The translations under genes and the position numbers were made by a program. The notes under the pieces are model-generated. The model was not told the DNA's origin. It made no database searches and worked only from the letters and a program-made list of their open reading frames with translations. 64,000 nucleotides of DNA from Pseudoalteromonas shioyasakiensis (GTDB taxonomy: Bacteria; Pseudomonadota; Gammaproteobacteria; Enterobacterales; Alteromonadaceae), in the NCBI RefSeq assembly GCF_019134595.1, contig NZ_CP077770.1, forward strand, positions 1,198,001 through 1,262,000. The letters are read 5' to 3'. Shown one piece after another: positions 54,663-64,000 of this stretch. The first letter of the stretch is position 1, and every line of letters starts with the position of its first letter.

Positions 54663-55514
54663 ATGGCTGTAACTGCTGCCCTAGTTAAAGAATTACGCGA
54701 GCGTACTGGCGCTGGCATGATGGATTGTAAAAAAGCGTTAACTGAAACTAACGGTGACATCGAGTTAGCGATCGAGAACATGCGTAAGAGCGGTGCTGCA
54801 AAGGCTGCTAAAAAAGCAGGTAACATCGCTGCTGAAGGTACAATCTTAATCAAAGAAGGTAACGGTTTCGCTGCACTTCTTGAAGTTAACTGTCAAACTG
54901 ACTTCGTTGCTAAAGACGCTAACTTCCTTGGTTTCGCTAACCAAGTTCTTGACGCTGCTGCAGAATCTAAAGCAGACATCGAAGCACTTAAAGCACAATT
55001 CGAAGAAACTCGTGTTGCTCTAGTTGCTAAAATCGGTGAAAACATCAACGTTCGTCGCGTTGAGTACATCGACGGTGACAAGCTTTCTTCTTACCGCCAC
55101 GGCGACCGTATCGGTGTTGTTGTAGTTGGTGAAGCTGACGAAGAAACACTTAAGCAAGTTGCTATGCACGTAGCTGCGTCTAAGCCTGAGTTCGTAAACC
55201 CAGAAGACGTACCAGCTGACGTTGTTGAAAAAGAAAAAGCAGTTCAAATCGATATCGCGATGAACGAAGGCAAGCCTGCTGAAATCGCTGAGAAAATGGT
55301 TATCGGTCGTATGAAGAAATTCACTGGTGAGATCTCTCTTACTGGTCAAGCTTTCATCATGGAACCTAAAAAATCAGTTGGCGAAATTCTTAAAGAGAAA
55401 GGCGCAACTGTTTCTAACTTCATCCGTTTAGAAGTTGGTGAAGGTATCGAGCGTAAAGAAGAAGACTTCGCTGCTGAAGTAGCTGCTCAAATCGCTGCTG
55501 CAAAAGGCGAGTAA
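54663..55514 (+). CDS. tsf: Elongation factor Ts
   Basis: The nucleotide-exchange factor for EF-Tu. N-terminal UBA-like domain ([21 protein letters not shown]), core [10 protein letters not shown] (the EF-Tu contact), and C-terminal [14 protein letters not shown] ending (here [13 protein letters not shown]). 283 residues, codon bias as in rpsB. GAGGA precedes the ATG. Confidence 0.99.
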   Translation: MAVTAALVKELRERTGAGMMDCKKALTETNGDIELAIENMRKSGAAKAAKKAGNIAAEGTILIKEGNGFAALLEVNCQTDFVAKDANFLGFANQVLDAAAESKADIEALKAQFEETRVALVAKIGENINVRRVEYIDGDKLSSYRHGDRIGVVVVGEADEETLKQVAMHVAASKPEFVNPEDVPADVVEKEKAVQIDIAMNEGKPAEIAEKMVIGRMKKFTGEISLTGQAFIMEPKKSVGEILKEKGATVSNFIRLEVGEGIERKEEDFAAEVAAQIAAAKGE

Positions 55515-55594
55515 TTTTCTAACTTAGTGACGTAGGGCAATAAGATGAAATTAATCTGCTATTAGCTTTTGCGTCACTGATGAAAATTCTTTAA

Positions 55595-55636
55595 AATAAC
55601 CGCGTTTTATGTGTAACCATAGCGCGGTTATTTTTT
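55595..55636 (+). terminator. Intrinsic terminator after tsf
   Basis: AATAACCGCG and CGCGGTTATT (55623-55632) make a 10-bp stem with an 18-base loop and a following T run. Its presence argues against any pyrH start before 55640. Confidence 0.85.
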
Positions 55637-55665
55637 ATCTCATTACTAAGGCTGGCCCAAATATT

Positions 55666-56415
55666 ATGACTATCAATCGTAAACCTATTTTTAGACGTGT
55701 TCTTCTTAAACTTAGCGGTGAAGCATTAATGGGAGACGAAGGCTTCGGCATCGACCCAAAAGTACTTGACCGTATGGCTCAAGAAATTAAAGAACTTGTA
55801 GAGCTCGACGTAGAAGTAGGTTTAGTTATCGGTGGCGGTAACTTCTTGCGTGGTGGTTCATTAGCAGAAGCGGGTATGAACCGCGTAGTTGGCGACCACA
55901 TGGGTATGCTTGCGACTGTAATGAATGGTTTAGCAATGCGTGATGCACTGCACCGTGCATTTGTAAATTGTCGTTTAATGTCTGCTATCCCACTGAACGG
56001 TGTGTGTGATGCTTACAACTGGGCAGAAGCTATCAGCCTATTAAAATCTGGCCGCGTTGTAATTTTCTCAGCGGGTACAGGTAACCCATTCTTCACGACT
56101 GACTCAGCAGCGTGTTTACGCGGTATTGAAATTGAAGCAGATACTGTAATCAAAGCGACTAAAGTGGATGGTGTTTACTCTGATGATCCAGTGAAAAACC
56201 CAGACGCTACACTATATCGCCACTTAAGCTACAATGAAATCATTGATAAAGAGCTTAAGGTTATGGATTTAGCTGCATTTACGCTGGCGCGTGACCATAA
56301 CATGCCATTAAGCGTATTTAACATGAATAAATCAGGCGCGCTTAAGCGTGTTATTATGGGCGAAGATGAAGGAACGCTTATCTCTTCACAAGCCTCAGAT
56401 GAAACTAGCAAATAG
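55666..56415 (+). CDS. pyrH: Uridylate kinase
   Basis: It phosphorylates UMP to UDP in pyrimidine synthesis; a bacterial amino-acid-kinase-fold hexamer. The start is the ATG at 55666 ([19 protein letters not shown]). A longer open frame begins inside the tsf terminator and is not used. Signatures: [31 protein letters not shown] and [16 protein letters not shown]. 249 residues (241 in E. coli). frr follows 14 bases later. Confidence 0.97.
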   Translation: MTINRKPIFRRVLLKLSGEALMGDEGFGIDPKVLDRMAQEIKELVELDVEVGLVIGGGNFLRGGSLAEAGMNRVVGDHMGMLATVMNGLAMRDALHRAFVNCRLMSAIPLNGVCDAYNWAEAISLLKSGRVVIFSAGTGNPFFTTDSAACLRGIEIEADTVIKATKVDGVYSDDPVKNPDATLYRHLSYNEIIDKELKVMDLAAFTLARDHNMPLSVFNMNKSGALKRVIMGEDEGTLISSQASDETSK

Positions 56416-56429
56416 ATTAGGATTGAACC

Positions 56430-56987
56430 GTGATTAACGATATCAAAAAAGATGCGTCAGAACGTATGCAAAAAAGTGTTGCGGCACTAGGCAGTCAATT
56501 ATCTAAAATTCGCACAGGCCGTGCGCACCCAGCATTACTTGACGGTATTCAAGTGTCTTACTACGGTGCTGACACGCCATTAAACCAAGTTGCTAACGTA
56601 ACAATTGAAGACTCTCGTACACTTGCAATTAGCGTGTTCGATAAGTCACTAGCGCAAGCAGTAGAAAAAGCGATCATGGCTTCAGATTTAGGTTTAAACC
56701 CAATGTCTGCAGGTACTGTTATTCGTGTTCCACTTCCTCCACTTACAGAAGAGCGTCGTAAAGACCTTATCAAAATCGTACGTGGCGAAGTTGAAAGCGG
56801 CCGTGTTGCTGTACGTAACATCCGTCGTGACGCAAATGGCGACATTAAGAGCTTATTGAAAGAAAAAGACATTTCTGAAGATGAAGCACGTCAAGCAGAA
56901 GACGAGATCCAAAAGCTTACTGATAAGTTCATCAAAGAGATGGACGCACAACTAGCTGCTAAAGAAGCTGAGCTAATGGAAATCTAA
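56430..56987 (+). CDS. frr: Ribosome recycling factor
   Basis: With EF-G it splits post-termination ribosomes. The start codon is GTG (56430), preceded by AGGA. It reads [16 protein letters not shown], then [15 protein letters not shown] and the second half [18 protein letters not shown], all canonical. 185 residues as in E. coli. It is closed by a strong terminator. Confidence 0.98.
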   Translation: MINDIKKDASERMQKSVAALGSQLSKIRTGRAHPALLDGIQVSYYGADTPLNQVANVTIEDSRTLAISVFDKSLAQAVEKAIMASDLGLNPMSAGTVIRVPLPPLTEERRKDLIKIVRGEVESGRVAVRNIRRDANGDIKSLLKEKDISEDEARQAEDEIQKLTDKFIKEMDAQLAAKEAELMEI

Positions 56988-57055
56988 TAACCGCTGTTTA
57001 TCTTTCAGACATTGTTTCTGCAAGTAAACAGGCGCAACTAAATTTATTAGTTTTG

Positions 57056-57091
57056 AAACGCCGTCTAGGGTATACTAGACGGCGTTTTTTT
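57056..57091 (+). terminator. Strong intrinsic terminator of frr, abutting uppS
   Basis: AACGCCGTCTAG (57057-57068) / CTAGACGGCGTT (57075-57086), a perfect 12-bp stem with loop GGTATA and a seven-T run. The next base begins an in-frame uppS ATG. Confidence 0.95.
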
Positions 57092-57109
57092 ATGGAATAC
57101 TCGATATTT

Positions 57110-57871
57110 ATGGTTCTTAACGCTGATAAAATTTCCCAGCAAAGTTTGCCTAAGCATGTCGCTATAATCATGGATGGCAACGGACGTTGGGCACAAGCGA
57201 AAAATCGCCCACGTGTTTATGGGCACAAAAAAGGCGTTGATGCGGTTCGTCAATCAGTGCAATTTTGTACTCGCTTAGGTATACAGTCGTTAACACTATT
57301 CGCATTTAGTAGCGAAAATTGGCGACGTCCAGAAGACGAAGTAAATACGCTTATGGAGCTGTTTTTATTCGTGCTGGGCAAAGAAGTTAAAAAACTTCAT
57401 AAAAATAATGTAAAGCTAAACATAATTGGTGATTTATCACGCTTTTCAGAAGGTCTGCGTGAGAAAGTTGATGCAGCCCATGAATTAACTCGTAATAATA
57501 CGGGTCTACAGTTAAACGTGGCAGCTAATTATGGTGGTCGTTGGGATATTACTAACGCCGCAACAACGCTTGCGAAAAAAGTCGCAGCCGGTGACATGGC
57601 CGCAGAAGATATTACTGAAGAGCTAATGGCTGAACAAATGAGTATGGCCGACCAAGGTGAGCTTGATTTAATGATCCGCACCGGTGGCGATTTACGCATC
57701 AGTAACTTCCTTTTATGGCAAGCGGCTTATGCTGAGCTTTATTTTACCGATACGCTTTGGCCAGACTTCAATGAAGCTGCATTTGCTGACGCTATCGCAT
57801 GTTACGTTGCCAGAGAGCGACGATTTGGTTGTACAGGCGAACAAATAAAACAATTACTCGCCGAGACCTAA
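57110..57871 (+). CDS. uppS: Undecaprenyl diphosphate synthase
   Basis: A cis-prenyltransferase that makes the C55 carrier for peptidoglycan and O-antigen. Signatures: [14 protein letters not shown] (catalytic Asp), [11 protein letters not shown] and [16 protein letters not shown] prefer the ATG at 57110 (MVLNADKIS), which places HVAIIMDG about 16 residues from the start, close to E. coli. An ATG at 57092 directly after the terminator T run is also possible. Longer frames begin inside the terminator stem and are excluded. cdsA follows. 253 residues. Confidence 0.95.
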   Translation: MVLNADKISQQSLPKHVAIIMDGNGRWAQAKNRPRVYGHKKGVDAVRQSVQFCTRLGIQSLTLFAFSSENWRRPEDEVNTLMELFLFVLGKEVKKLHKNNVKLNIIGDLSRFSEGLREKVDAAHELTRNNTGLQLNVAANYGGRWDITNAATTLAKKVAAGDMAAEDITEELMAEQMSMADQGELDLMIRTGGDLRISNFLLWQAAYAELYFTDTLWPDFNEAAFADAIACYVARERRFGCTGEQIKQLLAET

Positions 57872-57893
57872 TTACTAGTTGAAGGTACACACA

Positions 57894-58760
57894 TTGCTAA
57901 AACAACGAATTTTAACCTCGCTCGTGTTGGCACCACTTGCACTTATTTTGGTTTTTTATACCCCATTAACACTATTTAGTTATATCGCCGCTGGTATTGT
58001 TTTGCTCGGTGCGTGGGAATGGTCTGCATTTATGGGCCTATGCGATAAAGTTAAACGCTTTGGATTTGTAGCCGCAACGGCTGCATTTTTAGCATTACTA
58101 AACTGGCATTGGCCCATTGAATCACTTTGGCAAAATGGCCAATTAGTGGGTGATGCAAACTACCTATTTACCTTGTCATTTGCATGGTGGATTGTGGCAA
58201 CTTACTTAGTTTGGCGCTACCCAGCTATGGCAAAGGCTTGGAATGAAGGCATTGTAATGCGTGCCATTGCTGGCTTTTTAACGTTAGTGCCACTTTGGCT
58301 TGCACTAAATACACTACGTAGCGCAGGGTATGGCGAATCTACTCACTTTGGTTCAATGTTAATTTTAGTTGTACTTGGTATTGTGTGGAGCGCAGATATT
58401 GGTGCTTACTTTACTGGTAAGAACTTAGGTAAACGTAAACTAATGCCAAAGGTAAGTCCTAATAAAACGATTGAAGGTTTATTAGGTGGTGTAGTGGCTT
58501 CGGTTGTTTTTGTTTTAGCATTTTGCCATTTCACTAATGTTGATATGAGTGTTTGGCCAATCTATGCCGTGATGACTGCATTTATCGCGTTATTCTCAGC
58601 GGTAGGCGATTTACTCGAAAGTATGTTTAAACGTGAAGTTGGCTTGAAAGACAGCGGTTCATGTTTACCAGGTCATGGCGGTATTTTAGACCGTATCGAT
58701 AGCTTAACTGCAGCTGCGCCAATCTTTGTACTTTGCTACGCATGGACACTGAGTTTATGA
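57894..58760 (+). CDS. cdsA: Phosphatidate cytidylyltransferase
   Basis: It makes CDP-diacylglycerol, the precursor of all phospholipids, in the inner membrane. Start at a TTG (57894), seven bases after GAAGGT, giving [15 protein letters not shown], which matches the MLKxR opening of E. coli CdsA. About eight helices. The family signature near the C-terminus reads [18 protein letters not shown]. 288 residues. The stop overlaps the dxr start by four bases. Confidence 0.95.
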   Translation: MLKQRILTSLVLAPLALILVFYTPLTLFSYIAAGIVLLGAWEWSAFMGLCDKVKRFGFVAATAAFLALLNWHWPIESLWQNGQLVGDANYLFTLSFAWWIVATYLVWRYPAMAKAWNEGIVMRAIAGFLTLVPLWLALNTLRSAGYGESTHFGSMLILVVLGIVWSADIGAYFTGKNLGKRKLMPKVSPNKTIEGLLGGVVASVVFVLAFCHFTNVDMSVWPIYAVMTAFIALFSAVGDLLESMFKREVGLKDSGSCLPGHGGILDRIDSLTAAAPIFVLCYAWTLSL

Positions 58761-59956
58761 GCAAAGTAGAGCAACTTGTCGTACTGGGCGCAACTGGTTC
58801 AATCGGTTTAAGCACCTTAGATGTTGTTTCTAGAAACCCGGAGCGCTTTGCGGTTTTTGCTTTAGCGGCGGGTAAAAATGCCGAGCAAATGGCTGAACTG
58901 TGTATCGCACATCAGCCTAAGTTTGCTGTAATGGCTGATCAACAAGCCGCTACCGCGCTTTCGAATTTACTCGTTAATAGCTCATGTAACACACAGGTTC
59001 TAGCAGGTGTTGATGCGATGTGTGAGCTTGCTGCACACACAGATGTTGATGCAGTGATGTCGGCGATAGTAGGTGCAGCGGGTCTACTGCCGACTTTAAG
59101 TGCAGTTGAAGCTGGCAAAAAAGTGTTGCTAGCGAATAAAGAATCCTTGGTTATGTCGGGTCAGTTGTTTATTGATAAAGTAAAACAACATGGCGCCACT
59201 TTACTGCCTATCGATAGCGAACATAATGCGATTTTCCAATGTATGCCAGCATCGCTACAAAATGCATCAGGCCTACTTGCCGACAATGGCGTGAGCAAAA
59301 TCTTGCTTACTGGTTCTGGCGGTCCTTTCTTAAAGCGTGATTTAGCGACATTATCATCAGTGACAGTTGCAGAAGCAGTGGCACATCCAAACTGGTCAAT
59401 GGGACAAAAGATTTCTGTTGATTCAGCCACTATGATGAATAAAGGCCTAGAGTTTATAGAAGCCAAGTGGCTGTTTAACTGCTGTGCCAGTGATATTGAA
59501 GTGGTGATCCACCCACAAAGTATTATTCACTCTATGGTGCAATATCAAGATGGCTCAGTGCTTGCGCAAATGGGCAATCCAGATATGCGCACACCAATTG
59601 CTCATGCTTTAGCTTTTCCTGAGCGTGTCGATGCGGGTGTCAAACCGCTCGATTTTTCACAAATGGCAGACTTTACCTTCACTAAGCCAGATTATGCTCG
59701 TTACCCTAATTTAAAGCTTGCCATTGATGCGTGTGAAATGGGGCAAGGTGCAACTACCACGGTAAATGCGGCGAATGAAATTGCTGTTGCAGCATTTCTG
59801 AATGGTCAAATCGGCTTTACAGATATTTATCGAATTAACGCTGAAACGCTCAATGCAACGCAAAACATCAACGTGCAGACCCTCGACGAGATTTTAGCTT
59901 GCGACCAAGCTGCACGTGTAAAAGCGACTGAGTTTGTAAAAAGAGGCATCAACTAG
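58757..59956 (+). CDS. dxr: 1-deoxy-D-xylulose-5-phosphate reductoisomerase
   Basis: The second step of the MEP isoprenoid pathway, supplying precursors for the UppS product encoded nearby. Start at the ATG at 58757 (ATGA overlap with cdsA). NADPH-binding [15 protein letters not shown] near the N-terminus. Metal and substrate site: [13 protein letters not shown], then [28 protein letters not shown] (split at MGQ). 399 residues (398 in E. coli). Confidence 0.97.
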   Translation: MSKVEQLVVLGATGSIGLSTLDVVSRNPERFAVFALAAGKNAEQMAELCIAHQPKFAVMADQQAATALSNLLVNSSCNTQVLAGVDAMCELAAHTDVDAVMSAIVGAAGLLPTLSAVEAGKKVLLANKESLVMSGQLFIDKVKQHGATLLPIDSEHNAIFQCMPASLQNASGLLADNGVSKILLTGSGGPFLKRDLATLSSVTVAEAVAHPNWSMGQKISVDSATMMNKGLEFIEAKWLFNCCASDIEVVIHPQSIIHSMVQYQDGSVLAQMGNPDMRTPIAHALAFPERVDAGVKPLDFSQMADFTFTKPDYARYPNLKLAIDACEMGQGATTTVNAANEIAVAAFLNGQIGFTDIYRINAETLNATQNINVQTLDEILACDQAARVKATEFVKRGIN

Positions 59957-59957
59957 C

Positions 59958-61310
59958 ATGTTTGATTTTTTCTGGAATCTTGGCTCATTTATTCTTGCTC
60001 TGGGTATTTTAGTGACTGTGCATGAATATGGTCATTTCTGGGTTGCGCGAAAAGCAGGCGTGAAAGTGCTGCGTTTTTCAATTGGCTTTGGTAAGCCGTT
60101 GATCAAGTGGTACGACAAACAGCAAACCGAGTATGTGATTGCAGCAATCCCACTAGGTGGTTATGTCAAAATGCTTGATGAGCGTGTTGACGAAGTGCCG
60201 CCAGAGCAGCGTCATTTATCATTTAATGCTAAATCAGTAAAAGCACGTATTGCGATTGTGGCTGCAGGCCCGATGGCAAACTTTTTATTCGCTATTTTTG
60301 CGCTTGCTGTGATGTATATGGTCGGTGTTCAGTCATTAAAACCTGTGGTGGGTGAGGTGTCTCAAGGCAGTCGTGCCGCAGCTGCTAATATTGAGCCAAA
60401 ACAGCAAATTATTAAAATTGGTGAAGACGATATCAATACTTGGCAAGATGCAACGTTTTCGCTAATGAGCCGTTTAGGTGAGCAAAGTGTTGTGGTAACG
60501 CTTCGTGATCAGAATTATCAAAAGCATGTGCGCACTCTTAACTTAGATGGCTGGAAATTAGATCAACAAGATGTTCCGCCATTAACCTCAATTGGCATTG
60601 TACCGTTTCGCCCTAAAGCACTTTTAGAAGTGGCCATGATCAGCAAAGACTCGGCGGCAGAAGCTGCAGGCTTGCAGGTTAATGACAAAATTCTTGCTGT
60701 AAATGGTGAAAATATCAGCAGTTGGACTCAGTTAGTTTCACTAATTCAGCAATCACCTAACAAATCCTTACAATTTAGTGTACAAAGGCAAGATAATATA
60801 AAAGAGCTGTCAGTGACGCCACAAAGCAGAACCAATGATGCGGGCGTTGCTCAGGGCTTTTTAGGTGTGTCTCCGGTGGTTGAGCCATGGCCAGAAAACT
60901 ATATTGAAACTAGACATTATGGCCCTGTCGATAGTATTGTGCTGGGCATACAAGAAACATGGCGTTTAATTACCCTTAGTTTTGATATGATTGGTAATTT
61001 AATTACCGGTCAGGTGTCGGTTAAAAATTTAAGTGGCCCGGTGGGCATTGCAGTTGGCGCGGGAACTAGCGTAAGCTATGGCTTGGTTGCATTTTTAAGC
61101 TTTTTAGCATTAATTAGTGTAAACCTTGGCGTATTTAACTTATTGCCGCTGCCAGTGCTAGATGGTGGGCACTTAATGTATTACATAATTGAACTTTTTC
61201 GCAAAAAGCCGGTCTCTGAAAAGACGCAAGAATTTGGTTTTAAAGTGGGGGCCTTATTGCTTCTGTTTTTAACATGTTTCGCATTGTTCAATGATGTATC
61301 GCGTTTATAA
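59958..61310 (+). CDS. rseP: Regulated intramembrane zinc protease RseP
   Basis: A site-2 protease that cleaves RseA after DegS, releasing sigma-E. The active site is in VHEYGHFWVARKAG (about residue 21-34, HExxH), with the second part in LPVLDGGHLMYY near residue 395. Two tandem PDZ domains lie between (about 115-290). Four transmembrane helices. 450 residues as in E. coli. It begins one base after the dxr stop. Confidence 0.97.
   Translation: MFDFFWNLGSFILALGILVTVHEYGHFWVARKAGVKVLRFSIGFGKPLIKWYDKQQTEYVIAAIPLGGYVKMLDERVDEVPPEQRHLSFNAKSVKARIAIVAAGPMANFLFAIFALAVMYMVGVQSLKPVVGEVSQGSRAAAANIEPKQQIIKIGEDDINTWQDATFSLMSRLGEQSVVVTLRDQNYQKHVRTLNLDGWKLDQQDVPPLTSIGIVPFRPKALLEVAMISKDSAAEAAGLQVNDKILAVNGENISSWTQLVSLIQQSPNKSLQFSVQRQDNIKELSVTPQSRTNDAGVAQGFLGVSPVVEPWPENYIETRHYGPVDSIVLGIQETWRLITLSFDMIGNLITGQVSVKNLSGPVGIAVGAGTSVSYGLVAFLSFLALISVNLGVFNLLPLPVLDGGHLMYYIIELFRKKPVSEKTQEFGFKVGALLLLFLTCFALFNDVSRL
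61190..61219 (+). promoter_or_regulatory. Candidate sigma-E promoter for bamA-skp inside rseP
   Basis: TGAACTT (61190-61196) and TCTGA (61215-61219) resemble the RpoE consensus (GGAACTT, about 16 bases, TCTGA), but the spacer is 18 bases. It lies about 200 bases before bamA. Spacing makes this tentative. Confidence 0.3.
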
Positions 61311-61416
61311 CAAATAAGCGAAAAATTCCAATTTGAACACGATTGTAAAACACCGCAAAAGTTTAATTTATAAGGTGTTGAGCGGTAATACAGTTGTAAA
61401 GGATAAAGATAACAAA

Positions 61417-63888
61417 ATGGCTATAAAAAAACATTTGGCAGTTTCAAGTTTATTAGGTGCTAGCTTTGCAGCCCTAGGCCAAAACTCCTTTATTGTAGAT
61501 GATTTAAAAGTTGAAGGTTTGCAGCGTGTTGCACTGGGTGCAGCGTTAACGCATATTCCGATCAACGTGGGCGATAATATTGATGAGTACACAATTTCTA
61601 GAACCATAAAGGCTCTCTATCGTTCAGGTCACTTTGACAATATTAAAGCATTACGTGATGGCAACAGTGTTATCTTCCGAGTGACTGAGCGCCCAACGAT
61701 CAGCATGATCGAATTTGATGGCAATAAAGACATCAAAGATGAGCAACTTAATGAGTCGCTAGACCAGCAAGATATCCGTACTGGTGAGCCGCTTGATAAA
61801 ACAGTCCTTGATAACATTGAAAAAGGCTTAGTTGAATTCTTCCACAGTATTGGTAAGTACAATGCTAAAGTGGAGGTAAGTATTACTAAGTTACCGCGTA
61901 ACCGTGTAAAACTAATGTTTGAATTTGATGAAGGTGATGCAGCGTCAATTCGTCAAATTAACCTAGTCGGTAACGAATTATTTTCTGATGAAGATTTACT
62001 AAAATTAGCCGAATCTCAGCAAGATTTGCCTTGGTGGCAGTTCATGTCAAGCGACCGTTACCAAAAGCAAACCATCGAAGGCGATTTAGAGAAAATTCGC
62101 AGTTACTACCTAGACCGTGGTTATCTGCGTTTTAATATCGATTCAACACAAGTGTCAGTAAGCCCTGAGCGTGATTCTGTTTATGTAACAGCGAATATCA
62201 CCGAAGGTGTTAAGTACAAAGTGAAAGGCTTTGACTTTATTGGTGACTTGTTAGGCCGTGAAGAACTCATTAAGAGTGTTATCCCGCTAAAAACTGGCGA
62301 GCTTTATAACGGCTCTGTAGTGACGTCTTCTGAAGAGTTTATCAAAAGCTACTTAGCGCGTTTTGGGTATGCTAACGCTGAAGTACGTACCATCCCAGAA
62401 ATTGATGACGAAAACAAAGAAGTTCAATTAACGCTTTCTGTTAATCCGGGCAAACGTGTTTATGTTCGTCGTATCATTGTGGGCGGTAACCAAAATACCT
62501 CTGATGAAGTGGTTCGTCGTGAAATGACACAGCTTGAAGGTGCATGGTTATCAAACCAAAGCCTTGAGCGCTCTAAACTGCAAATCCAGCGTTTACCATA
62601 CATGGAAAGCGTTGATTTTAATGTTGTGCCAGTACCAGGTGTAGATGACCAAGTTGATGTCGATTTTACCGTTAAAGAACAATCTGCAGGTAGCTTTAAC
62701 GCAGGTCTTGCCTATGGTTCATACTTGGGTCTGCAATTTAACATTGGTGTGAGTGAATCAAACTTCTTAGGTACCGGTAACCAAATTGGTTTCAACATCA
62801 ATACCTCACGTGGTTCTGAGCGAGTTAGTGTGTCTTATACTGACCCTTATTTTACGCCAGATGGTGTATCGCAAGGTAGTAGCATTTTCTACAGTAACTA
62901 TGATGCAAGTAAATTCAGCCTAATCGACTATAAATCGAAGAGTTATGGTATTGGTACTAACATTGGTTTCCCAATCGATGCAGTAAACCGTATTAACTTT
63001 GGTGTGCGTTGGGTGCAAGAAGAACTGTCTGACATTGCAGAATACGAGCAAACACGTGTTATTCGTGAAACCTTCTTAGACCCTGAAAATCCAGACGCAG
63101 GCTTTGACTTTACTAAGTACGAGTTAAGTGCAGGTTGGTCACGTGTTACTGTTAACCGTGGTTTATTCCCAACAGCAGGTTCGCGCCAATCTCTTAACTT
63201 AACAGCGACAACGCCAAACTCTGATTTACAGTACTTTAAGCTAAATTATGACTCGCGTTTCTACTGGCCAATCAGTAATGACCACCGTTGGGTGTTCTCA
63301 ACGCGTGCGGCACTTGGTTATGGTAATGGTTACGGTACAACCAATGGTTATGACCAAACACTGCCGTTCCAAGAGTTCTTCAGAATTACTGAAATGGAAC
63401 TACGTGGCTTTGACCGTAATACGATCTTACCACGTGCAGTATCACGTGTTCCGCAAAGCATTCCTGGTACACCATTACCTGATGGTACAACAACAGGTAG
63501 CATTGGTGGTGCATCAGAGTTTGACCAGCTTTACACAGCAGGCCGAATTGGTGGTAACGCCAAAGCGGTAGCAGGGATGGAGCTTATTGTTCCAACACCT
63601 TTCTTAGATGAAGAAAACACTAGCTCTGTACGTACCAGCTTCTTCGTAGATGCAGCAAACGTATGGGATACAGAGTTTAATATTGACCGTTATCAAAACC
63701 TTTCAACAGACGAGCGTGCAAAATTGGATGACTACTCAGATCCAATGCGCTTTAGGGTTTCAACCGGTCTTTCTCTACAATGGATCTCTCCGATGGGTCC
63801 AATGCTGATCAGTTTTGCGTATCCATTGCAAAAAGAAGAAGATGACGATACGAAGACCATCAGCTTTAACATTAGTAATACATTCTAA
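61417..63888 (+). CDS. bamA: Outer-membrane protein assembly factor BamA
   Basis: The essential Omp85 barrel of the BAM complex. I choose the ATG at 61417, which gives a normal signal peptide (MAIKKHLAVSSLLGASFAALG). The frame is open to 61333, but those 28 residues would bury the signal. Five POTRA domains (about 25-425) begin FIVDDLKVEGLQRV. The barrel follows with the lid motif ELRGFDRNT near 690 and ends with the outer-membrane signal ...SFNISNTF (terminal Phe). 823 residues (810 in E. coli). Confidence 0.96.
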   Translation: MAIKKHLAVSSLLGASFAALGQNSFIVDDLKVEGLQRVALGAALTHIPINVGDNIDEYTISRTIKALYRSGHFDNIKALRDGNSVIFRVTERPTISMIEFDGNKDIKDEQLNESLDQQDIRTGEPLDKTVLDNIEKGLVEFFHSIGKYNAKVEVSITKLPRNRVKLMFEFDEGDAASIRQINLVGNELFSDEDLLKLAESQQDLPWWQFMSSDRYQKQTIEGDLEKIRSYYLDRGYLRFNIDSTQVSVSPERDSVYVTANITEGVKYKVKGFDFIGDLLGREELIKSVIPLKTGELYNGSVVTSSEEFIKSYLARFGYANAEVRTIPEIDDENKEVQLTLSVNPGKRVYVRRIIVGGNQNTSDEVVRREMTQLEGAWLSNQSLERSKLQIQRLPYMESVDFNVVPVPGVDDQVDVDFTVKEQSAGSFNAGLAYGSYLGLQFNIGVSESNFLGTGNQIGFNINTSRGSERVSVSYTDPYFTPDGVSQGSSIFYSNYDASKFSLIDYKSKSYGIGTNIGFPIDAVNRINFGVRWVQEELSDIAEYEQTRVIRETFLDPENPDAGFDFTKYELSAGWSRVTVNRGLFPTAGSRQSLNLTATTPNSDLQYFKLNYDSRFYWPISNDHRWVFSTRAALGYGNGYGTTNGYDQTLPFQEFFRITEMELRGFDRNTILPRAVSRVPQSIPGTPLPDGTTTGSIGGASEFDQLYTAGRIGGNAKAVAGMELIVPTPFLDEENTSSVRTSFFVDAANVWDTEFNIDRYQNLSTDERAKLDDYSDPMRFRVSTGLSLQWISPMGPMLISFAYPLQKEEDDDTKTISFNISNTF

Positions 63889-63900
63889 AGGAGTTTTTTC

Positions 63901-64000
63901 GTGAATAAATCAATTAAATCAACAGCTTTTGCACTACTTGCTACTTTGTCTATGGGTCTATCTACTAACGCATTTGCGCACAAAGTAGGTATCGTTGATA
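63901..64000 (+). CDS. skp: Periplasmic chaperone Skp (OmpH), start only
   Basis: A GTG at 63901, with AAAGGAG nine bases upstream, opens a signal peptide (MNKSIKSTAFALLATLSMG, then LSTNAFA) followed by HKVGIVD, the typical mature start of Skp. The gene runs off the window after 33 codons. Position right after bamA is conserved. Confidence 0.9.
   Translation, partial: MNKSIKSTAFALLATLSMGLSTNAFAHKVGIVD

Noticed and set aside
57053..57091. Upstream uppS start giving [11 protein letters not shown]
   Set aside because: These codons are the terminator stem of frr, so the basic peptide is an artefact.

Overview
The window is a 64 kb stretch of bacterial chromosome, and its gene content and order are those of a marine gammaproteobacterium in the Alteromonadales. 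Pseudoalteromonas is the most likely genus. This is inferred from protein resemblance, the AT-rich coding style and the conserved blocks tig-clpP-clpX-lon-hupB-ppiD, pspF/sapABCDF next to pspABC-ycjXF, and map facing rpsB-tsf-pyrH-frr-uppS-cdsA-dxr-rseP-bamA-skp. No database search was possible, so gene names rest on recognisable motifs and synteny.

Layout. 1-5 kb: a truncated M3 peptidase lipoprotein (dcp-like), a tiny conserved-looking ORF, an MscS channel, a Yip1/YohC membrane protein and the tRNA hydroxylase MiaE. 5.2-10.2 kb: a signalling cluster made of a REC-EAL response regulator, a membrane histidine kinase and a convergent periplasmic solute-binding protein. 10.2-15.2 kb: lpxH-ppiB facing cysS, an EamA transporter, a MITE-like repeat and folD. 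15.4-16.1 kb: a tRNA operon Pro-Arg-His-Pro-Pro ending in a decayed fourth Pro copy. 16.4-25.1 kb: the protein-quality-control block, with a strong sigma-32-type promoter before lon. 25.2-26.7 kb: a small GNAT-cupin-hydrolase operon ending in a 7-bp tandem repeat. 26.7-37.2 kb: the Sap ABC transporter and the Psp envelope-stress system, with a sigma-54 promoter before pspA. 37.3-39.9 kb: methionine gamma-lyase and phenylalanine hydroxylase (phhAB) with two TyrR-like boxes.

39.9-44.3 kb is the accessory region and the most unusual part. A two-gene cassette (a class 3 lipase and a small beta-rich protein) sits between two 94-bp direct repeats that duplicate the 3' end and terminator of phhB. 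After it come small membrane or unknown genes, three REP-like palindromes, and an Rhs C-terminal remnant carrying two in-frame stops. The remnant overlaps a tiny two-helix membrane protein that may be its orphan immunity gene. This looks like a site that collects and discards interbacterial-competition modules.

44.3-48.5 kb holds an RND efflux pair. 49-53.6 kb is dapD-glnD-map. 53.6-64 kb is the translation, cell-envelope and isoprenoid operon from rpsB to the first codons of skp. The reported starts differ from the longest reading frame where a Shine-Dalgarno site, an upstream terminator or family N-termini favour a later codon (lpxH, lon, hupB, sapC, sapD, pyrH, uppS, cdsA, dxr, bamA).
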